The notes under the pieces: generated by a model
Database searches by the model: none
The model's input: only the letters and a program-made list of their open reading frames with translations
What the model was told of the DNA's origin: nothing
Position numbers and translations under genes: made by a program
Shown here: positions 24,896 through 33,957 of the stretch, piece after piece
Numbering within the stretch: the first letter of the stretch is position 1
Layout of the letters: the number at the start of each line of letters is the position of its first letter
Assembly (NCBI GenBank): GCA_012744275.1
Contig: JAAYIE010000060.1
Coordinates: forward strand, 1-64,000
Length of the DNA stretch: 64,000 nt
Source: Desulfobulbaceae bacterium
GTDB lineage: Bacteria > Desulfobacterota > Desulfobulbia > Desulfobulbales > Desulfobulbaceae
Reading direction: 5' to 3'

Positions 24896-26407
24896 TCAAC
24901 CTTCGTTCAGAAGTAGGGCATCGGTGATACTTAGGGGATAAGGGTGGTGGGTGCGCAGTTCAAAGGACATACTGTTGCGTACCTGCCTTGCCTGTTCAAG
25001 GGTATCGAAAATACCGTAGAAGACAAAATAAACCGGAGAATCGGAACGTTTTTTGATAATGTAGAGCTGTTCGCTTTCCCGCACGAGTGGTTGGGTGCTG
25101 AGCAGCTGTTTGAGTCGTTCTTCGGCGTCGCTCCCAGAAACGGTCAATAACTGTACAGTGCTTGCTCCACGGTACGAAGCAGCCACGAGTGCGGTGCTGG
25201 CAGCCTGACGTTCCCGCAGCAGGCGCTCACTATCAGGTTGGGCAGAAGCGCCTGCATCTCCCGCAGCTTCGCGAGCCTGCTGTTCAACGCTTTGCGCAGC
25301 CGCTTGTAGCCTTTCACTATTATTAGGTTGCGTCTGTACAGCAGTGTTTACCTCAGCTTGTTGCTGGCGCAGATCCTGGGAAATCGGTGCGGGCTTGGAC
25401 TCCAGAAAAAGGCCGAGGCCTAACAGAAAAAAGGCTGTGGCTAACAGTGAACCAAGCAGTTTCTTGTTCTGGGTGAGCAACTCGTACAAGTCGATGAGGA
25501 AAGGCGCATACTGCTCTTCCAATGTCTGCACAGGTGCGTCAGACGCGTCAATGACGGTATTTGGGGCGTGTGGCGCAGGACGTTCGTCCTGAGCAGGATC
25601 ATGAAAGAGTGGTTCTTCGGGCAACACGGTTTCGACAGGAAGCGACCGGGGAAGACGTTTGGCCAGCAGCTCCGCTGCTGCGGTGTTGGTGAGGGCAATG
25701 TTGCCTTGAGCCTTTTTGTAAACACGGCTGACAAGTTTTTTATCCAGCAACTGGTCATGCTCATCCCAGTCTATGCCTGCAGCGTGTAAACGATACGCAA
25801 GATATTTTTCCGTGTCGTCCAGATCAAGCGGCGGCAGGGTATAGCTCCCCCCAGGAGTGTTTTGTGGGCTTAATGCGGCAAGCTGGGCCAGCAGTGGATT
25901 AAGGCCGCTTGAACCGGCCAACAGGATGGAAAAAGCCGGCTCTTCATCATCTGCAAGGAAATTTCGGTGCAGCAGACGTTCGAGTGTGGCTGAAAAGAGC
26001 TGTTCAGCCTGGTCAATGATCAGTACCACCCGCCCATTGGTATCCCGCCGTTGGAGTAGCTGGCGGTTGAATTCTTCAGGCCATGAGAAATTATCGGGTT
26101 TGCCGGCACGTGGTGCGCCAAGATCCAAGCAGGCATGGCGTAACAGATCTTCGTAGGAGCCGGTGGGACTTTCCATATAAACCGGGGTGAAGCTGCTCGG
26201 CAGCCGTTCCATGATAACCCGGCAAACCAGGCTTTTACCCGAACCTGCATCACCGCTCAGGTGTAGAAATTGTTTACCGGTCAGCAGATCCAGTATAAGG
26301 GTCTGGCAGGTTTCTTCCCTCCGCGCGCCAGGGAAGAACAGATCCGGATCAAGTTCTTGGTGAAATGGTTCGTGATGGTTATTCGAAACTGCTGGGGTTA
26401 TGTGCAT
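24896..26407 (-). CDS. AAA ATPase (ExeA/GspA-like) fused to a C-terminal SPOR domain
   Basis: This 503-residue protein has an ExeA/GspA-type AAA ATPase domain: Walker A GDAGSGKS, about residues 52-59; Walker B VVLIIDQAEQL, about 126-136. A low-complexity linker, one transmembrane helix (about 318-337, LLGSLLATAFFLLGLGLFL), a Gln/Ala-rich coil and a C-terminal SPOR domain follow (about 425-500: YIIKKRSDSPVYFVFYGIF, LEQARQVRNSM). SPOR domains bind denuded septal peptidoglycan, while ExeA ATPases act with peptidoglycan-binding partners in secretin assembly. The combination resembles DamX in layout. It starts as TAATG with the stop of the upstream small gene and is coupled to ispH. Confidence 0.83.
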   Translation of the reverse strand: MHITPAVSNNHHEPFHQELDPDLFFPGARREETCQTLILDLLTGKQFLHLSGDAGSGKSLVCRVIMERLPSSFTPVYMESPTGSYEDLLRHACLDLGAPRAGKPDNFSWPEEFNRQLLQRRDTNGRVVLIIDQAEQLFSATLERLLHRNFLADDEEPAFSILLAGSSGLNPLLAQLAALSPQNTPGGSYTLPPLDLDDTEKYLAYRLHAAGIDWDEHDQLLDKKLVSRVYKKAQGNIALTNTAAAELLAKRLPRSLPVETVLPEEPLFHDPAQDERPAPHAPNTVIDASDAPVQTLEEQYAPFLIDLYELLTQNKKLLGSLLATAFFLLGLGLFLESKPAPISQDLRQQQAEVNTAVQTQPNNSERLQAAAQSVEQQAREAAGDAGASAQPDSERLLRERQAASTALVAASYRGASTVQLLTVSGSDAEERLKQLLSTQPLVRESEQLYIIKKRSDSPVYFVFYGIFDTLEQARQVRNSMSFELRTHHPYPLSITDALLLNEG

Positions 26408-26742
26408 TACGTGAAAACTTTGGCGAGCCAGTTGGTATTTTTCTGTGAAGCGGCGACTGTCAAGGTCATAGAGGCATGGGGGACCTGAATATTGAATCTG
26501 GCTTCTGCATCAAGGTCAGGCAGCCGGATGCCGCAGGGATAACCAGGGAGGTTTTTGCTGACTTTCCGGACCGTGGCTATCTTGATGGCGATGCAGGGTA
26601 CACCCAAAACCTGTGTCAGTTCCTTGCTGGCCAAGCGCCGGGAGTCTCGCTTGCCATCGGGACTTCCTGGTTGAAAGTTCCAACCTGTCCTAGGATCGCC
26701 CAAGGCTGGGGTGTCATCCCAGCTTTTTTTCTCTGCGCCCAT
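26407..26742 (-). CDS. Small protein of unknown function, translationally coupled to the AAA/SPOR gene
   Basis: No family is recognised. From ATG 26742, preceded by GGAG at 8 nt, the frame gives 111 residues. Its stop codon overlaps the start of the AAA/SPOR gene as TAATG, and that downstream start has no good ribosome-binding site of its own. The protein is basic and begins MGAEKKSWDDTPALGDPRTG, with RRLASKELTQVLGVPC in the middle. The frame stays open upstream to 26946, through a repeat element. The overlapping plus-strand frame (26476-26820) has no comparable support. Confidence 0.45.
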   Translation of the reverse strand: MGAEKKSWDDTPALGDPRTGWNFQPGSPDGKRDSRRLASKELTQVLGVPCIAIKIATVRKVSKNLPGYPCGIRLPDLDAEARFNIQVPHASMTLTVAASQKNTNWLAKVFT

Positions 26743-26837
26743 GGGGTACACTCCAATAGCTTGGCTCGTGGGAAAGAGTGTGCCCCTGCACTGTGCCGGT
26801 ACTTGTACTGGCACGCTTGACGCTGAGGGGTCGCCCG

Positions 26838-26961
26838 ATTCTAATTCCATGTACAAGTGCTCTTGTCGGCACTGGAAAAGCTTGGTGTGCACCGCAGCAT
26901 AACAGAGTACGCCAGAGCTGTATTTTCCTTGCCTCCTTGGTAACATTTTTAATACTGGAAT
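26838..26961 (-). repeat. About 125-bp inverted-repeat-ended element, copy 2
   Basis: The ends are ATTCTAATTCCA and ACTGGAAT. On the minus strand the outer part matches the other copies (CTTATTCCAGT, ACCAAGGAGGCAAGGAAAATA), while the centre is diverged. It occupies most of the space upstream of the small coupled gene at 26407-26742. The remaining intergenic sequence (26962-27063) shows no other feature. Confidence 0.65.
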
Positions 26962-27063
26962 AAGTACTGTCGTTTTTTACATCGGAGCAATTTATATTTC
27001 TCCATGGAGAATACAAAAAATAATGGCTGAATACAAAATCTATTTTCGACAAGCAGGCTACTG

Positions 27064-27831
27064 ATGCCCGTCTTCCACTTGGATCACCATGCTGTATTCC
27101 CTTCGCCACATTTTGCTGAGCCCGAAGGATTGTTGGCCGTGGGTGGCGATCTTACGCCACTACGTCTTTTGGAGGCCTATCGCCAGGGGATATTTCCCTG
27201 GTATGGACCGGAGGACCCTATCTTGTGGTGGTCGCCGCATCCACGGTTGGTACTGTTTCCGCAGGATCTGCATATATCACGCAGGCTGCAGCGTACCATC
27301 AAGTCGGGTAAGTTCAAGGTTACTGCAGACACGGCATTTACACCGGTTGTCGCCGCTTGTGCAACAACACTCCGGAAAGAGGGAAGTGGTACCTGGCTTG
27401 GCCCTGAAATGCGGCACGCCTACATCCATTTGCATCAACTGGGCTTTGCGCACTCCATCGAATGCTGGCATGAAGATGAACTGGCAGGCGGTCTGTATGG
27501 TATTGTCCTTGACCAGGTGTTTTTTGGCGAATCAATGTTTTCTGTGGTCAGCGATGCCTCCAAGGTCGCTTTGGCAAGCCTGGTGCAGTTAGCAGGTATA
27601 CGCGGGATTAAACTGATCGATTGCCAGGTGAGCAGTGAACATCTTAAGCGGCTTGGCGCCAATGAAATTGGGCGCGACCATTTCCTGCGTCTGTTGCACA
27701 AGCTGATTCTTAAACCGCAGCCCCAAGAAAAATGGCGTCTGCCGTATACCGGAAAGGAAGGAAACGGTACGGCAGACGCCAAGCAAGATAAAGGTTCCCA
27801 CGAGCAGAGAATAAAACCAACAGATTTCTGA
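27064..27831 (+). CDS. aat: Leucyl/phenylalanyl-tRNA--protein transferase
   Basis: The enzyme adds Leu or Phe to N-terminal Lys/Arg of proteins, marking them for ClpS/ClpAP (N-end rule). The 255-residue protein has EGLLAVGGDLTPLRLLEAYRQGIFPWY, WWSPHPRLVLFP, TWLGPEMRHAYIHLHQLGFAHSIE, GGLYGI, GESMFS and LIDCQVSSEHL, an almost complete set of family motifs. The C-terminal 25 residues are a basic tail outside the domain. It is convergent with the SpoT-like gene. Confidence 0.95.
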   Translation: MPVFHLDHHAVFPSPHFAEPEGLLAVGGDLTPLRLLEAYRQGIFPWYGPEDPILWWSPHPRLVLFPQDLHISRRLQRTIKSGKFKVTADTAFTPVVAACATTLRKEGSGTWLGPEMRHAYIHLHQLGFAHSIECWHEDELAGGLYGIVLDQVFFGESMFSVVSDASKVALASLVQLAGIRGIKLIDCQVSSEHLKRLGANEIGRDHFLRLLHKLILKPQPQEKWRLPYTGKEGNGTADAKQDKGSHEQRIKPTDF

Positions 27832-27912
27832 GGTGCAACGATCTGTCTGAAGTGAGAACCACTTACCTCAATTAGGAATGTAGCCACCACATTGTGGTTG
27901 TCAAGCTGTTCT

Positions 27913-30018
27913 TCAGGCCTCCAATTCAAACTCATAAGGTAAGCCCGAACGATCAAAGTGACGGATAACTTTTTTCAGGCCATAGAGCGTATTGACCCGA
28001 AAGGTGATTTCCCAGTCACCGGAGGTTTTTGTGCTTTTACCCAGGTGGATGAGCTCGGAGAAGCGCATTTCCTCCGGCGCAACCGACAGCAGCATGAGTA
28101 AACGGTTGCGAGCTGCCTGCATGGCGATAATCTTCTGCGGCTTTCTGATTTGTGTCTGGGATAGTTTCCAGCGCACCTCCACCGCATCTTCCCGCTGAAA
28201 CTTGATCTTGCTCAACTGCGGGCAGTCCTTGCGGTGCAGGGACAGACCACGTTCACTTAATAGCCCGATAATTCCCTTGTCCAGCGGACTTGGCCTGCAA
28301 CAGGCAGAGGCTTTCATTACCGCCGGATCAATGGAGGCAAGGTCAACCCGGTTGAGCACGCCGGTGGGTTGGAAAAAGGTGCTGCGACCGGCATAGAGGC
28401 AGTCCCTGATTTCAAAAATCAGCTCGTACAGCCTGACGCGGCCTTCACCCACCGCTAGCTGCAAATCCGGCATAGCAAACATGCCGAAATAGGAGAGGAC
28501 ATCGGCCATGTCGTCTTTTTCAAGGATTTCCCTGGGGATGCCGTAACGGCGTAACTCCTGGTGGAGCACGGAAGCGCCGATCTGTCGCGATACCTCCTCC
28601 CGCCTGAGACGGAAGGTTTTGGAGAGCTCAGATCTGGCCTTGGCGGTTTGGCAGAGGGATTGCACTTCTGGCTCGAAAACAACCGGTTCCTCTTGGCGGA
28701 TGATCCGTACCACATTGCCGTCTTGTAGACGATGGTTGCAGCTGACCTTGTGTTTGCCAATCATGGCACCGGTGCAGGTAAGGCCAATAGCCGAATGGAT
28801 GCGGAAGGCAAAATCCAGCACAATGGAATTGATCGGCAGATTGATCAGTTCGCCCTGGGGAGTGTAGGTGTAGATTTCCTTGCGGCGACTGGCGGCGATC
28901 ATGTCGCGGTAGGACACGGATTCATCGCTGCCGAGAATGTCGAACATCTCCTGGATTTCTTCAAAAAAACGGCTGTTGGCCTTATGGTCGCTGGCCCAGT
29001 CACGCACCATACCGCGCCGTGCTCGCCTCGACATTTCAGTGGTTCTTATTTTGAAGAGGTACTTGTTACCATTGATATTGGGTCGGGAGTGCAGGCCTTG
29101 GTAGCCGGTGGGTTTTGGGTTGGCGATGAAGTCACGGATGCTGCGGGGGGTAGGCGGATAGATACGGTTGAGTACGCCTAGGGCCGTATAACAGGCAGCA
29201 CTGTTCTCGGCAAGAATGACAAATTCCTGTGGGCTCTCGATTTCCTGCATGAGGATGCGGTTGCGAATATCGAAGTAGGCCCATAGCTCCTTGGTGCGGA
29301 GTAGAACATTGGCTTCCACTCCGGCCTCTTCAAGAGCTTTTTGAACATTATTAACGATTTCCAGTGCCTGCGGATCGCTGCTCAGCATTTTAATGTGTGC
29401 TCGCAGTGGCCCGCTTTGGCGGGGGAATTTGTGGGAGAGAGCCAGGTTGTACATCTCCCGTTTAATGTCATATAGTCCGAGGATGGTGGCGAGCGGAGCG
29501 TAGATGTCCAGGGTTTCGTCGGCGATTTTCTGACGTTTGTTCCGGGGCATGCTCTTTAAAGTGCGCAGGTTGTGCAATCTGTCCGCCAATTTTACCAGCA
29601 TAACCTCCAGTTTGGCTGCTGCACCGCTAAAAATTTTGCGGTGCACCATTTTTTTGAAAGTCTGGCGACCGCCGCTGAAATGCGTTACCTTGGTGCAACC
29701 TTCGACAATGGCCTCGACATCCGGGCCAAACTTTTCACGCAACAGTTGGCCGTCAACTTCTTCCACGTCCTCAATGGTGTCGTGCAGCAGGGCTGCGGCC
29801 AGCATTTCCGGGGAGTGGATATCCAACTCCACCGCCAGAATGCGCGCCACCGAACAGGGGTGCATGATGTAAGGGTCGCCCGAGCGTCGACGCTGATCCT
29901 TGTGTGCCTCATAGGCAAAATCAAGGGCTTCCCAGAAGACCTTGGTCTCCGGGCCTGTACCGATGATTTCCGCCATGCCCTGACGATACCCATCAATATC
30001 AAATTTTTCGTACTGCAT
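27913..30018 (-). CDS. RelA/SpoT-like protein: intact HD hydrolase, degenerate synthetase domain
   Basis: This long Rel-family protein (701 residues) has the HD hydrolase motifs HPCSVARILAVE, LLHDTIEDV and VKLADRLHNLRTL (about residues 45-150). The synthetase region (about 230-350) keeps PKPTGYQGLHS but lacks key residues. The basic motif is RTKELWAYFDIRN instead of RPKSIYSI. The stretch that normally reads YDLxAxR is EFVILAENS. The Glu in ExQIRT is replaced (YLFKIRT). A TGS domain (about 385-450, YTPQGELINLPINSIVLDFAF) and C-terminal regulatory part follow. It probably degrades (p)ppGpp but may not make it. ATG 30018 follows GAGG. Confidence 0.88.
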   Translation of the reverse strand: MQYEKFDIDGYRQGMAEIIGTGPETKVFWEALDFAYEAHKDQRRRSGDPYIMHPCSVARILAVELDIHSPEMLAAALLHDTIEDVEEVDGQLLREKFGPDVEAIVEGCTKVTHFSGGRQTFKKMVHRKIFSGAAAKLEVMLVKLADRLHNLRTLKSMPRNKRQKIADETLDIYAPLATILGLYDIKREMYNLALSHKFPRQSGPLRAHIKMLSSDPQALEIVNNVQKALEEAGVEANVLLRTKELWAYFDIRNRILMQEIESPQEFVILAENSAACYTALGVLNRIYPPTPRSIRDFIANPKPTGYQGLHSRPNINGNKYLFKIRTTEMSRRARRGMVRDWASDHKANSRFFEEIQEMFDILGSDESVSYRDMIAASRRKEIYTYTPQGELINLPINSIVLDFAFRIHSAIGLTCTGAMIGKHKVSCNHRLQDGNVVRIIRQEEPVVFEPEVQSLCQTAKARSELSKTFRLRREEVSRQIGASVLHQELRRYGIPREILEKDDMADVLSYFGMFAMPDLQLAVGEGRVRLYELIFEIRDCLYAGRSTFFQPTGVLNRVDLASIDPAVMKASACCRPSPLDKGIIGLLSERGLSLHRKDCPQLSKIKFQREDAVEVRWKLSQTQIRKPQKIIAMQAARNRLLMLLSVAPEEMRFSELIHLGKSTKTSGDWEITFRVNTLYGLKKVIRHFDRSGLPYEFELEA

Positions 30019-30176
30019 ACAGCCTCGGTTTTCTTTCGGTGAAGGGTTTGCCAAATGCTGTCAAACCCATCCCGACAAAAGGGTGAACATACACATTAGC
30101 AAATGAGGATCCGCCTCACCATGTAAAATAATCATTTTGGCGGAATATTTATTTTTTGTAAAAACGGGGAGATATT

Positions 30177-32390
30177 GTGGCAAAAAAGATGAAGTCACGC
30201 AGGCGTGGGCTTGAACAGTTTCGTGCCAAAAGGCACAAAAATGTAAGTACAAAAAGGAGCCCTGTCCGGGGGGGCGAGCTGCTGGCAGCAGTGACCCGGG
30301 CAGGAAAGCCCATTAATACTGCTGAACTGCTGGCAATGTTGGGATGGCCAACGGCGTCTGCAGGCATGTTGACAGCAGAATTGGAAGAATTGGTACGTCA
30401 AGGGCTGCTCAACCGTAAGGGAAAGCGCTATCAAAGTGTGCGTGTCCGGAAAGAACTCCGGGGTGTGATGGATATCACCAGCAAGGGGTATGGTTTTGTC
30501 TTGGTGGATGGTGAAGATAAGGGTGGCAAGGATGTCTTTGTCGCCCGTACTAATCTGGGTGGAGCCACCCATGGGGATACGGTGACGCTGCAGCTTTTGG
30601 GTGTCGGGCGTGGTCGCCGGGAAGGATTGGTCACCAAAGTTCTAGCCCGTGCCCACACTAAGCTGTGCGGTATCTACAGCAGCACCGCTGCCGGCGGCCA
30701 TGTGTTACCGGACAATGAGCGCTTACCTTATACCATTACTATTTCCAGACAGGACCCGCTTGTCAGGGAGGCGGAGGGTCTTGCGGTCTTGGTAGAAATT
30801 ACCGATTATGGTACGGATCGGGAAAAGCCCAAAGGAAAAATCGTCGAAATTTTGGGTGATCCTCTGGACGCCTCGGTACAGATGCGTATGGCCATGGACG
30901 CTGCGAATATTCGCAGCGTTTTTCCGGCAGCGGTGCTCGATGAGGCTGAGTCATTGCAGGAGTTGACAGAATGTGATGCTGGTCGGGAAGATTTGCGTGA
31001 CCTGCCGCATGTGACCATTGATGGTGAGGATGCGCGGGATTTTGACGACGCCATCTGTGTGGTGGCCGATGGCTCCGGCTATACGCTGTATGTATCCATT
31101 GCTGATGTCAGTTACTATGTGCGACCCGGTAGCGCCATTGATCAGGAAGCCTACCATCGTGGCACCAGCATTTATCTGCCCGACCAGGTGCTGCCTATGC
31201 TGCCCGAGCGCCTTTCCAACCATCTTTGCAGCCTGATGGCCGGAGAAGACAGAGCTGCCTTCACGGCGATCCTGCACTTTGACCAGCAAGGGCAGCGCCG
31301 AGGGCAACGCTTTGTCAAAAGCATGATCCGCAGCAGGCACCGTTTTACTTACACCACCATCGAACAACTGCTCTATCAGGGCAATGCAAGGCTTGCCGCC
31401 GAATATGGCAATCTCTTCCCCATGCTCCAACATGCGCGTGCCCTGACTGCCCTTTTAAAAAAAATCCGCCTCTCACGGGGCAGTCTTGAATTCAATGCGC
31501 CCGAATCAGTGGTGCAGCTTGAAGGTGGGCGGGTTAGCGATATCCATCGGGCTGCACGTAATCAGGCCCATATGCTCATTGAAGATTGCATGCTGGCGGC
31601 CAATGAAGCTGTGGCTGAGACTCTGGCCATGGCACATAAGCCGGTATTATATCGTATTCATGAGCAGCCGGATCCAGACAAGCTGGAGGTATTTACCGAG
31701 GCGGCCAAAGCGCTTAGTCTGGAGCTACCAAAGGGCAATGTCGATTCCAGGTGGATTGCCGAGGTGCTCGCACGGGCAGAGAAATCGCCTGTGGCATATA
31801 TAGTCAATAATCTGCTTTTGCGTTCCATGCAACAGGCGCGCTATGCCCCGGATAATGTAGGTCACTTTGGCTTAGGGGCCGACTATTATCTGCATTTTAC
31901 TTCGCCCATACGCCGTTATCCAGATCTGATAGCCCATCGCGTCCTGCAAGGGGTACTGCTGGCATCGCAGGGGAAGCAGACATCGGAAAAAATGCCGGAT
32001 GCAGGCTCCTTGGCGGAGGCAGGCCTGCACCTCTCCCTTTGCGAGCGCCGGGCAATTGATTTGGAGCGGGATGTGCACAGTCGCATGGCGGTACTTTTTT
32101 TACACGACAAGATAGGAGAGCATTTCACTGCCACCATCTCAGGGGTAGGCCCCTTCAATTTGTATCTGGAGCTTGATGGTAGCGGCATCAGCGGCAGTGT
32201 GCCGGTGGAGAGCCTGCAGGACGACTACTATCTCCACGACAGTCGCCGTTTCCGCCTGATCGGCGAACGCACGAATCGTATCTATCAGCTGGGTGACCAA
32301 GTGGTGGCGCGATTGGAGGAGGTCCATCTTGCCGGTAAGCGTCTTATTTTTTCCCTGCAGGATCAATTGCCCAAAGCTGCAGGTCCCTGA
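30177..32390 (+). CDS. rnr: Ribonuclease R
   Basis: This is a processive 3'-5' exoribonuclease for structured RNA. The 737-residue protein has a basic N terminus and winged-helix region (about 30-90), cold-shock domains (about 95-240), and the RNB catalytic core starting at DGEDARDFDDAICV with the metal-binding Asp residues. Further signatures are YVRPGSAID, LPMLPERLSNHLCSL and FTSPIRRYPDL. A C-terminal S1 domain (about 640-725) completes it. GTG 30177 is preceded by GGGGAG. It is divergent from the SpoT-like gene. Confidence 0.94.
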   Translation: MAKKMKSRRRGLEQFRAKRHKNVSTKRSPVRGGELLAAVTRAGKPINTAELLAMLGWPTASAGMLTAELEELVRQGLLNRKGKRYQSVRVRKELRGVMDITSKGYGFVLVDGEDKGGKDVFVARTNLGGATHGDTVTLQLLGVGRGRREGLVTKVLARAHTKLCGIYSSTAAGGHVLPDNERLPYTITISRQDPLVREAEGLAVLVEITDYGTDREKPKGKIVEILGDPLDASVQMRMAMDAANIRSVFPAAVLDEAESLQELTECDAGREDLRDLPHVTIDGEDARDFDDAICVVADGSGYTLYVSIADVSYYVRPGSAIDQEAYHRGTSIYLPDQVLPMLPERLSNHLCSLMAGEDRAAFTAILHFDQQGQRRGQRFVKSMIRSRHRFTYTTIEQLLYQGNARLAAEYGNLFPMLQHARALTALLKKIRLSRGSLEFNAPESVVQLEGGRVSDIHRAARNQAHMLIEDCMLAANEAVAETLAMAHKPVLYRIHEQPDPDKLEVFTEAAKALSLELPKGNVDSRWIAEVLARAEKSPVAYIVNNLLLRSMQQARYAPDNVGHFGLGADYYLHFTSPIRRYPDLIAHRVLQGVLLASQGKQTSEKMPDAGSLAEAGLHLSLCERRAIDLERDVHSRMAVLFLHDKIGEHFTATISGVGPFNLYLELDGSGISGSVPVESLQDDYYLHDSRRFRLIGERTNRIYQLGDQVVARLEEVHLAGKRLIFSLQDQLPKAAGP

Positions 32391-32434
32391 ACACTGTCTG
32401 CCTGAAAGAGAAGGGTCGGGTACAGCGCTTTTTC

Positions 32435-32463
32435 TTGACGAAGCGGGACGCATGCCATAAAAA
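32435..32463 (+). promoter_or_regulatory. Candidate promoter upstream of the membrane coiled-coil gene
   Basis: TTGACG (32435-32440), a 17-nt spacer and TAAAAA (32458-32463) lie about 80 nt before ATG 32543. Confidence 0.45.
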
Positions 32464-32542
32464 TGGGCGGCACGTTCTGTCCACGCCAAAGGGGTAGAGG
32501 CAGGCGTTGTTTAGTGAACTCTCCACAGTCGAGGTTTGTATT

Positions 32543-33052
32543 ATGGAAGAAAGCAGCTGGTTGTCCAGTATCCTGTTCAACCCCTTTACCGCCGGTCTTG
32601 CTGTCGGTCTGGTCGTGGCCCTGGTTGTCTGGATACGGGGCTGGTTGAAGGCGCGGGAACTCAATCAAACCCTGCGTAAATTGCGTGAGCATTTGCACAT
32701 CAAGCTGGAGATTGACGCTGCAGATACAGAGCGGCGCAAGCACGAACTGGACACTATCCGCCAGGAACGGGATAATCTGCGCAATATGGTGCAGGTACTG
32801 AACCAAAAGCCGGGCAGGCCGGAGTTGCGTCAGATGCAGGTGTACCAGCGGGCAGTGGACATTATGTTTGAAAAATCGCCCGGTTTTGCTCCTGCCTGGC
32901 AGATTACCCTGAAGGAGGCAGAAGAGGAAATCCGTCAGGCCGAACGCGGCATCGTACCTTTTTTTAAACGAATAACAGGGGCGTCTTCTTCTGGCGCAGG
33001 TGAGCGTTCCGCCAAAAGGCCGCTTGAACTGGAACAGAACAGCGGCAAGTAG
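32543..33052 (+). CDS. Single-pass membrane protein with cytoplasmic coiled coil
   Basis: This 169-residue protein has one N-terminal transmembrane helix (about 12-32, FTAGLAVGLVVALVVWIRGW) and a long charged coiled coil (about 38-90, rich in Arg/Glu/Leu). A short helical region follows, then a disordered Ser/Gly tail. I know no precise function. ATG 32543 follows GAGG at 9 nt and is preferred to TTG 32507. The TrmJ-like gene follows after 10 nt, so they probably share a transcript. Confidence 0.7.
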   Translation: MEESSWLSSILFNPFTAGLAVGLVVALVVWIRGWLKARELNQTLRKLREHLHIKLEIDAADTERRKHELDTIRQERDNLRNMVQVLNQKPGRPELRQMQVYQRAVDIMFEKSPGFAPAWQITLKEAEEEIRQAERGIVPFFKRITGASSSGAGERSAKRPLELEQNSGK

Positions 33053-33062
33053 TACGGTGAGC

Positions 33063-33845
33063 ATGCTTCGGCCCGGAGGCGGCGAACTTGTCGGCAGCGC
33101 CATTATTCTCGTACACCCCAAATTTCCAGAAAATATTGGGGCAACAGCACGCATAGCCTTTAATTTTGGTATTTCTCGGTTGATCGTGGTCAGTCCTGAG
33201 CCCTACGACCAGGAACGCATGCTCAAGATGGCCACCCACAAGGCAGCACATCTGATTCGTGACATGCAGTACTGCACCAGCACTGCCGAGGCGGCGGCTC
33301 CCTTCCACTTCATTGTGGGCACCACTGCTCGTCAGGGCAAAAAACGTCTGGAGGATCAGAGTCCGCGCGAAGTTATGGCACAACTGATTCCCCTGATGCC
33401 GGGCAACAGGATTGCACTCATGTTCGGGCAGGAGAGCACTGGACTGAGTAATGAAGATCTGGATTTTTGCCAGTTTGCCTCCACCATCCCCACCGCCAGT
33501 TTCGCTTCGCTGAACCTGGCCCAGGCTGTGGCCATTCACGTTTACGAGCTCTACACCGCGCTCCACCCCAATCCCTTTGCAGCTCTGCCCAAATCGGAAT
33601 TTGCCAACTCATACGACCTAGAAGGGATGTACGAGCACATTGAGGAGGCACTCAGTACCATCACCTTCCTGCGCGATACCAACCACAGCTACTGGATGCG
33701 CAATGTCCGCCAGTTTTTAGGCAGAGTACGTTTAAAGAAAAAAGAGGCGAGTATGATCCGGGGCATCTGTCGCAAGCTGCTCTGGTACACTCAGACTGGG
33801 GTAAGAAACGAACAACTGGAATCCGAGTCGTACGGAAAGGACTGA
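33063..33845 (+). CDS. TrmJ-like SpoU-family tRNA/rRNA 2'-O-methyltransferase
   Basis: This 260-residue protein has the SPOUT knot motifs of the TrmH/TrmJ group: IILVHPKFPENIGATARIAFNFG near the N terminus, LMFGQESTGLSNEDL in the middle and ASLNLAQAVAIHVYEL at the knot. TrmJ methylates the 2'-O of nucleotide 32 in tRNA. A helical C-terminal extension with Lys/Arg clusters is also as in TrmJ. ATG 33063 and GTG 33057 are both possible; neither has a strong ribosome-binding site, and an upstream frame to 33000 overlaps the previous gene. Confidence 0.85.
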   Translation: MLRPGGGELVGSAIILVHPKFPENIGATARIAFNFGISRLIVVSPEPYDQERMLKMATHKAAHLIRDMQYCTSTAEAAAPFHFIVGTTARQGKKRLEDQSPREVMAQLIPLMPGNRIALMFGQESTGLSNEDLDFCQFASTIPTASFASLNLAQAVAIHVYELYTALHPNPFAALPKSEFANSYDLEGMYEHIEEALSTITFLRDTNHSYWMRNVRQFLGRVRLKKKEASMIRGICRKLLWYTQTGVRNEQLESESYGKD

Positions 33846-33910
33846 GGGGCAGTTATGTTGGTTTGTGTCGTGCCTTCTGGGCACGTACGCCCCATCGCCC
33901 TGTATAACCG

Positions 33911-33938
33911 GCACCACGCTCTGTGAAGAGCGTGGTGC
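33911..33938. terminator. Strong hairpin between convergent genes
   Basis: A perfect 12-bp stem (33911-33922 with 33927-33938, loop GTGA) separates the convergent TrmJ-like and endonuclease III-like genes. There is no real T run on either side, so it may slow polymerase or protect 3' ends. Confidence 0.55.
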
Positions 33939-33957
33939 TTATGGTCTGCAGGTGGAG

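Noticed and set aside
26476..26820. 114-codon plus-strand frame
   Set aside because: The minus-strand frame in the same place has a good ribosome-binding site and a TAATG junction with the next gene; the plus frame has neither.
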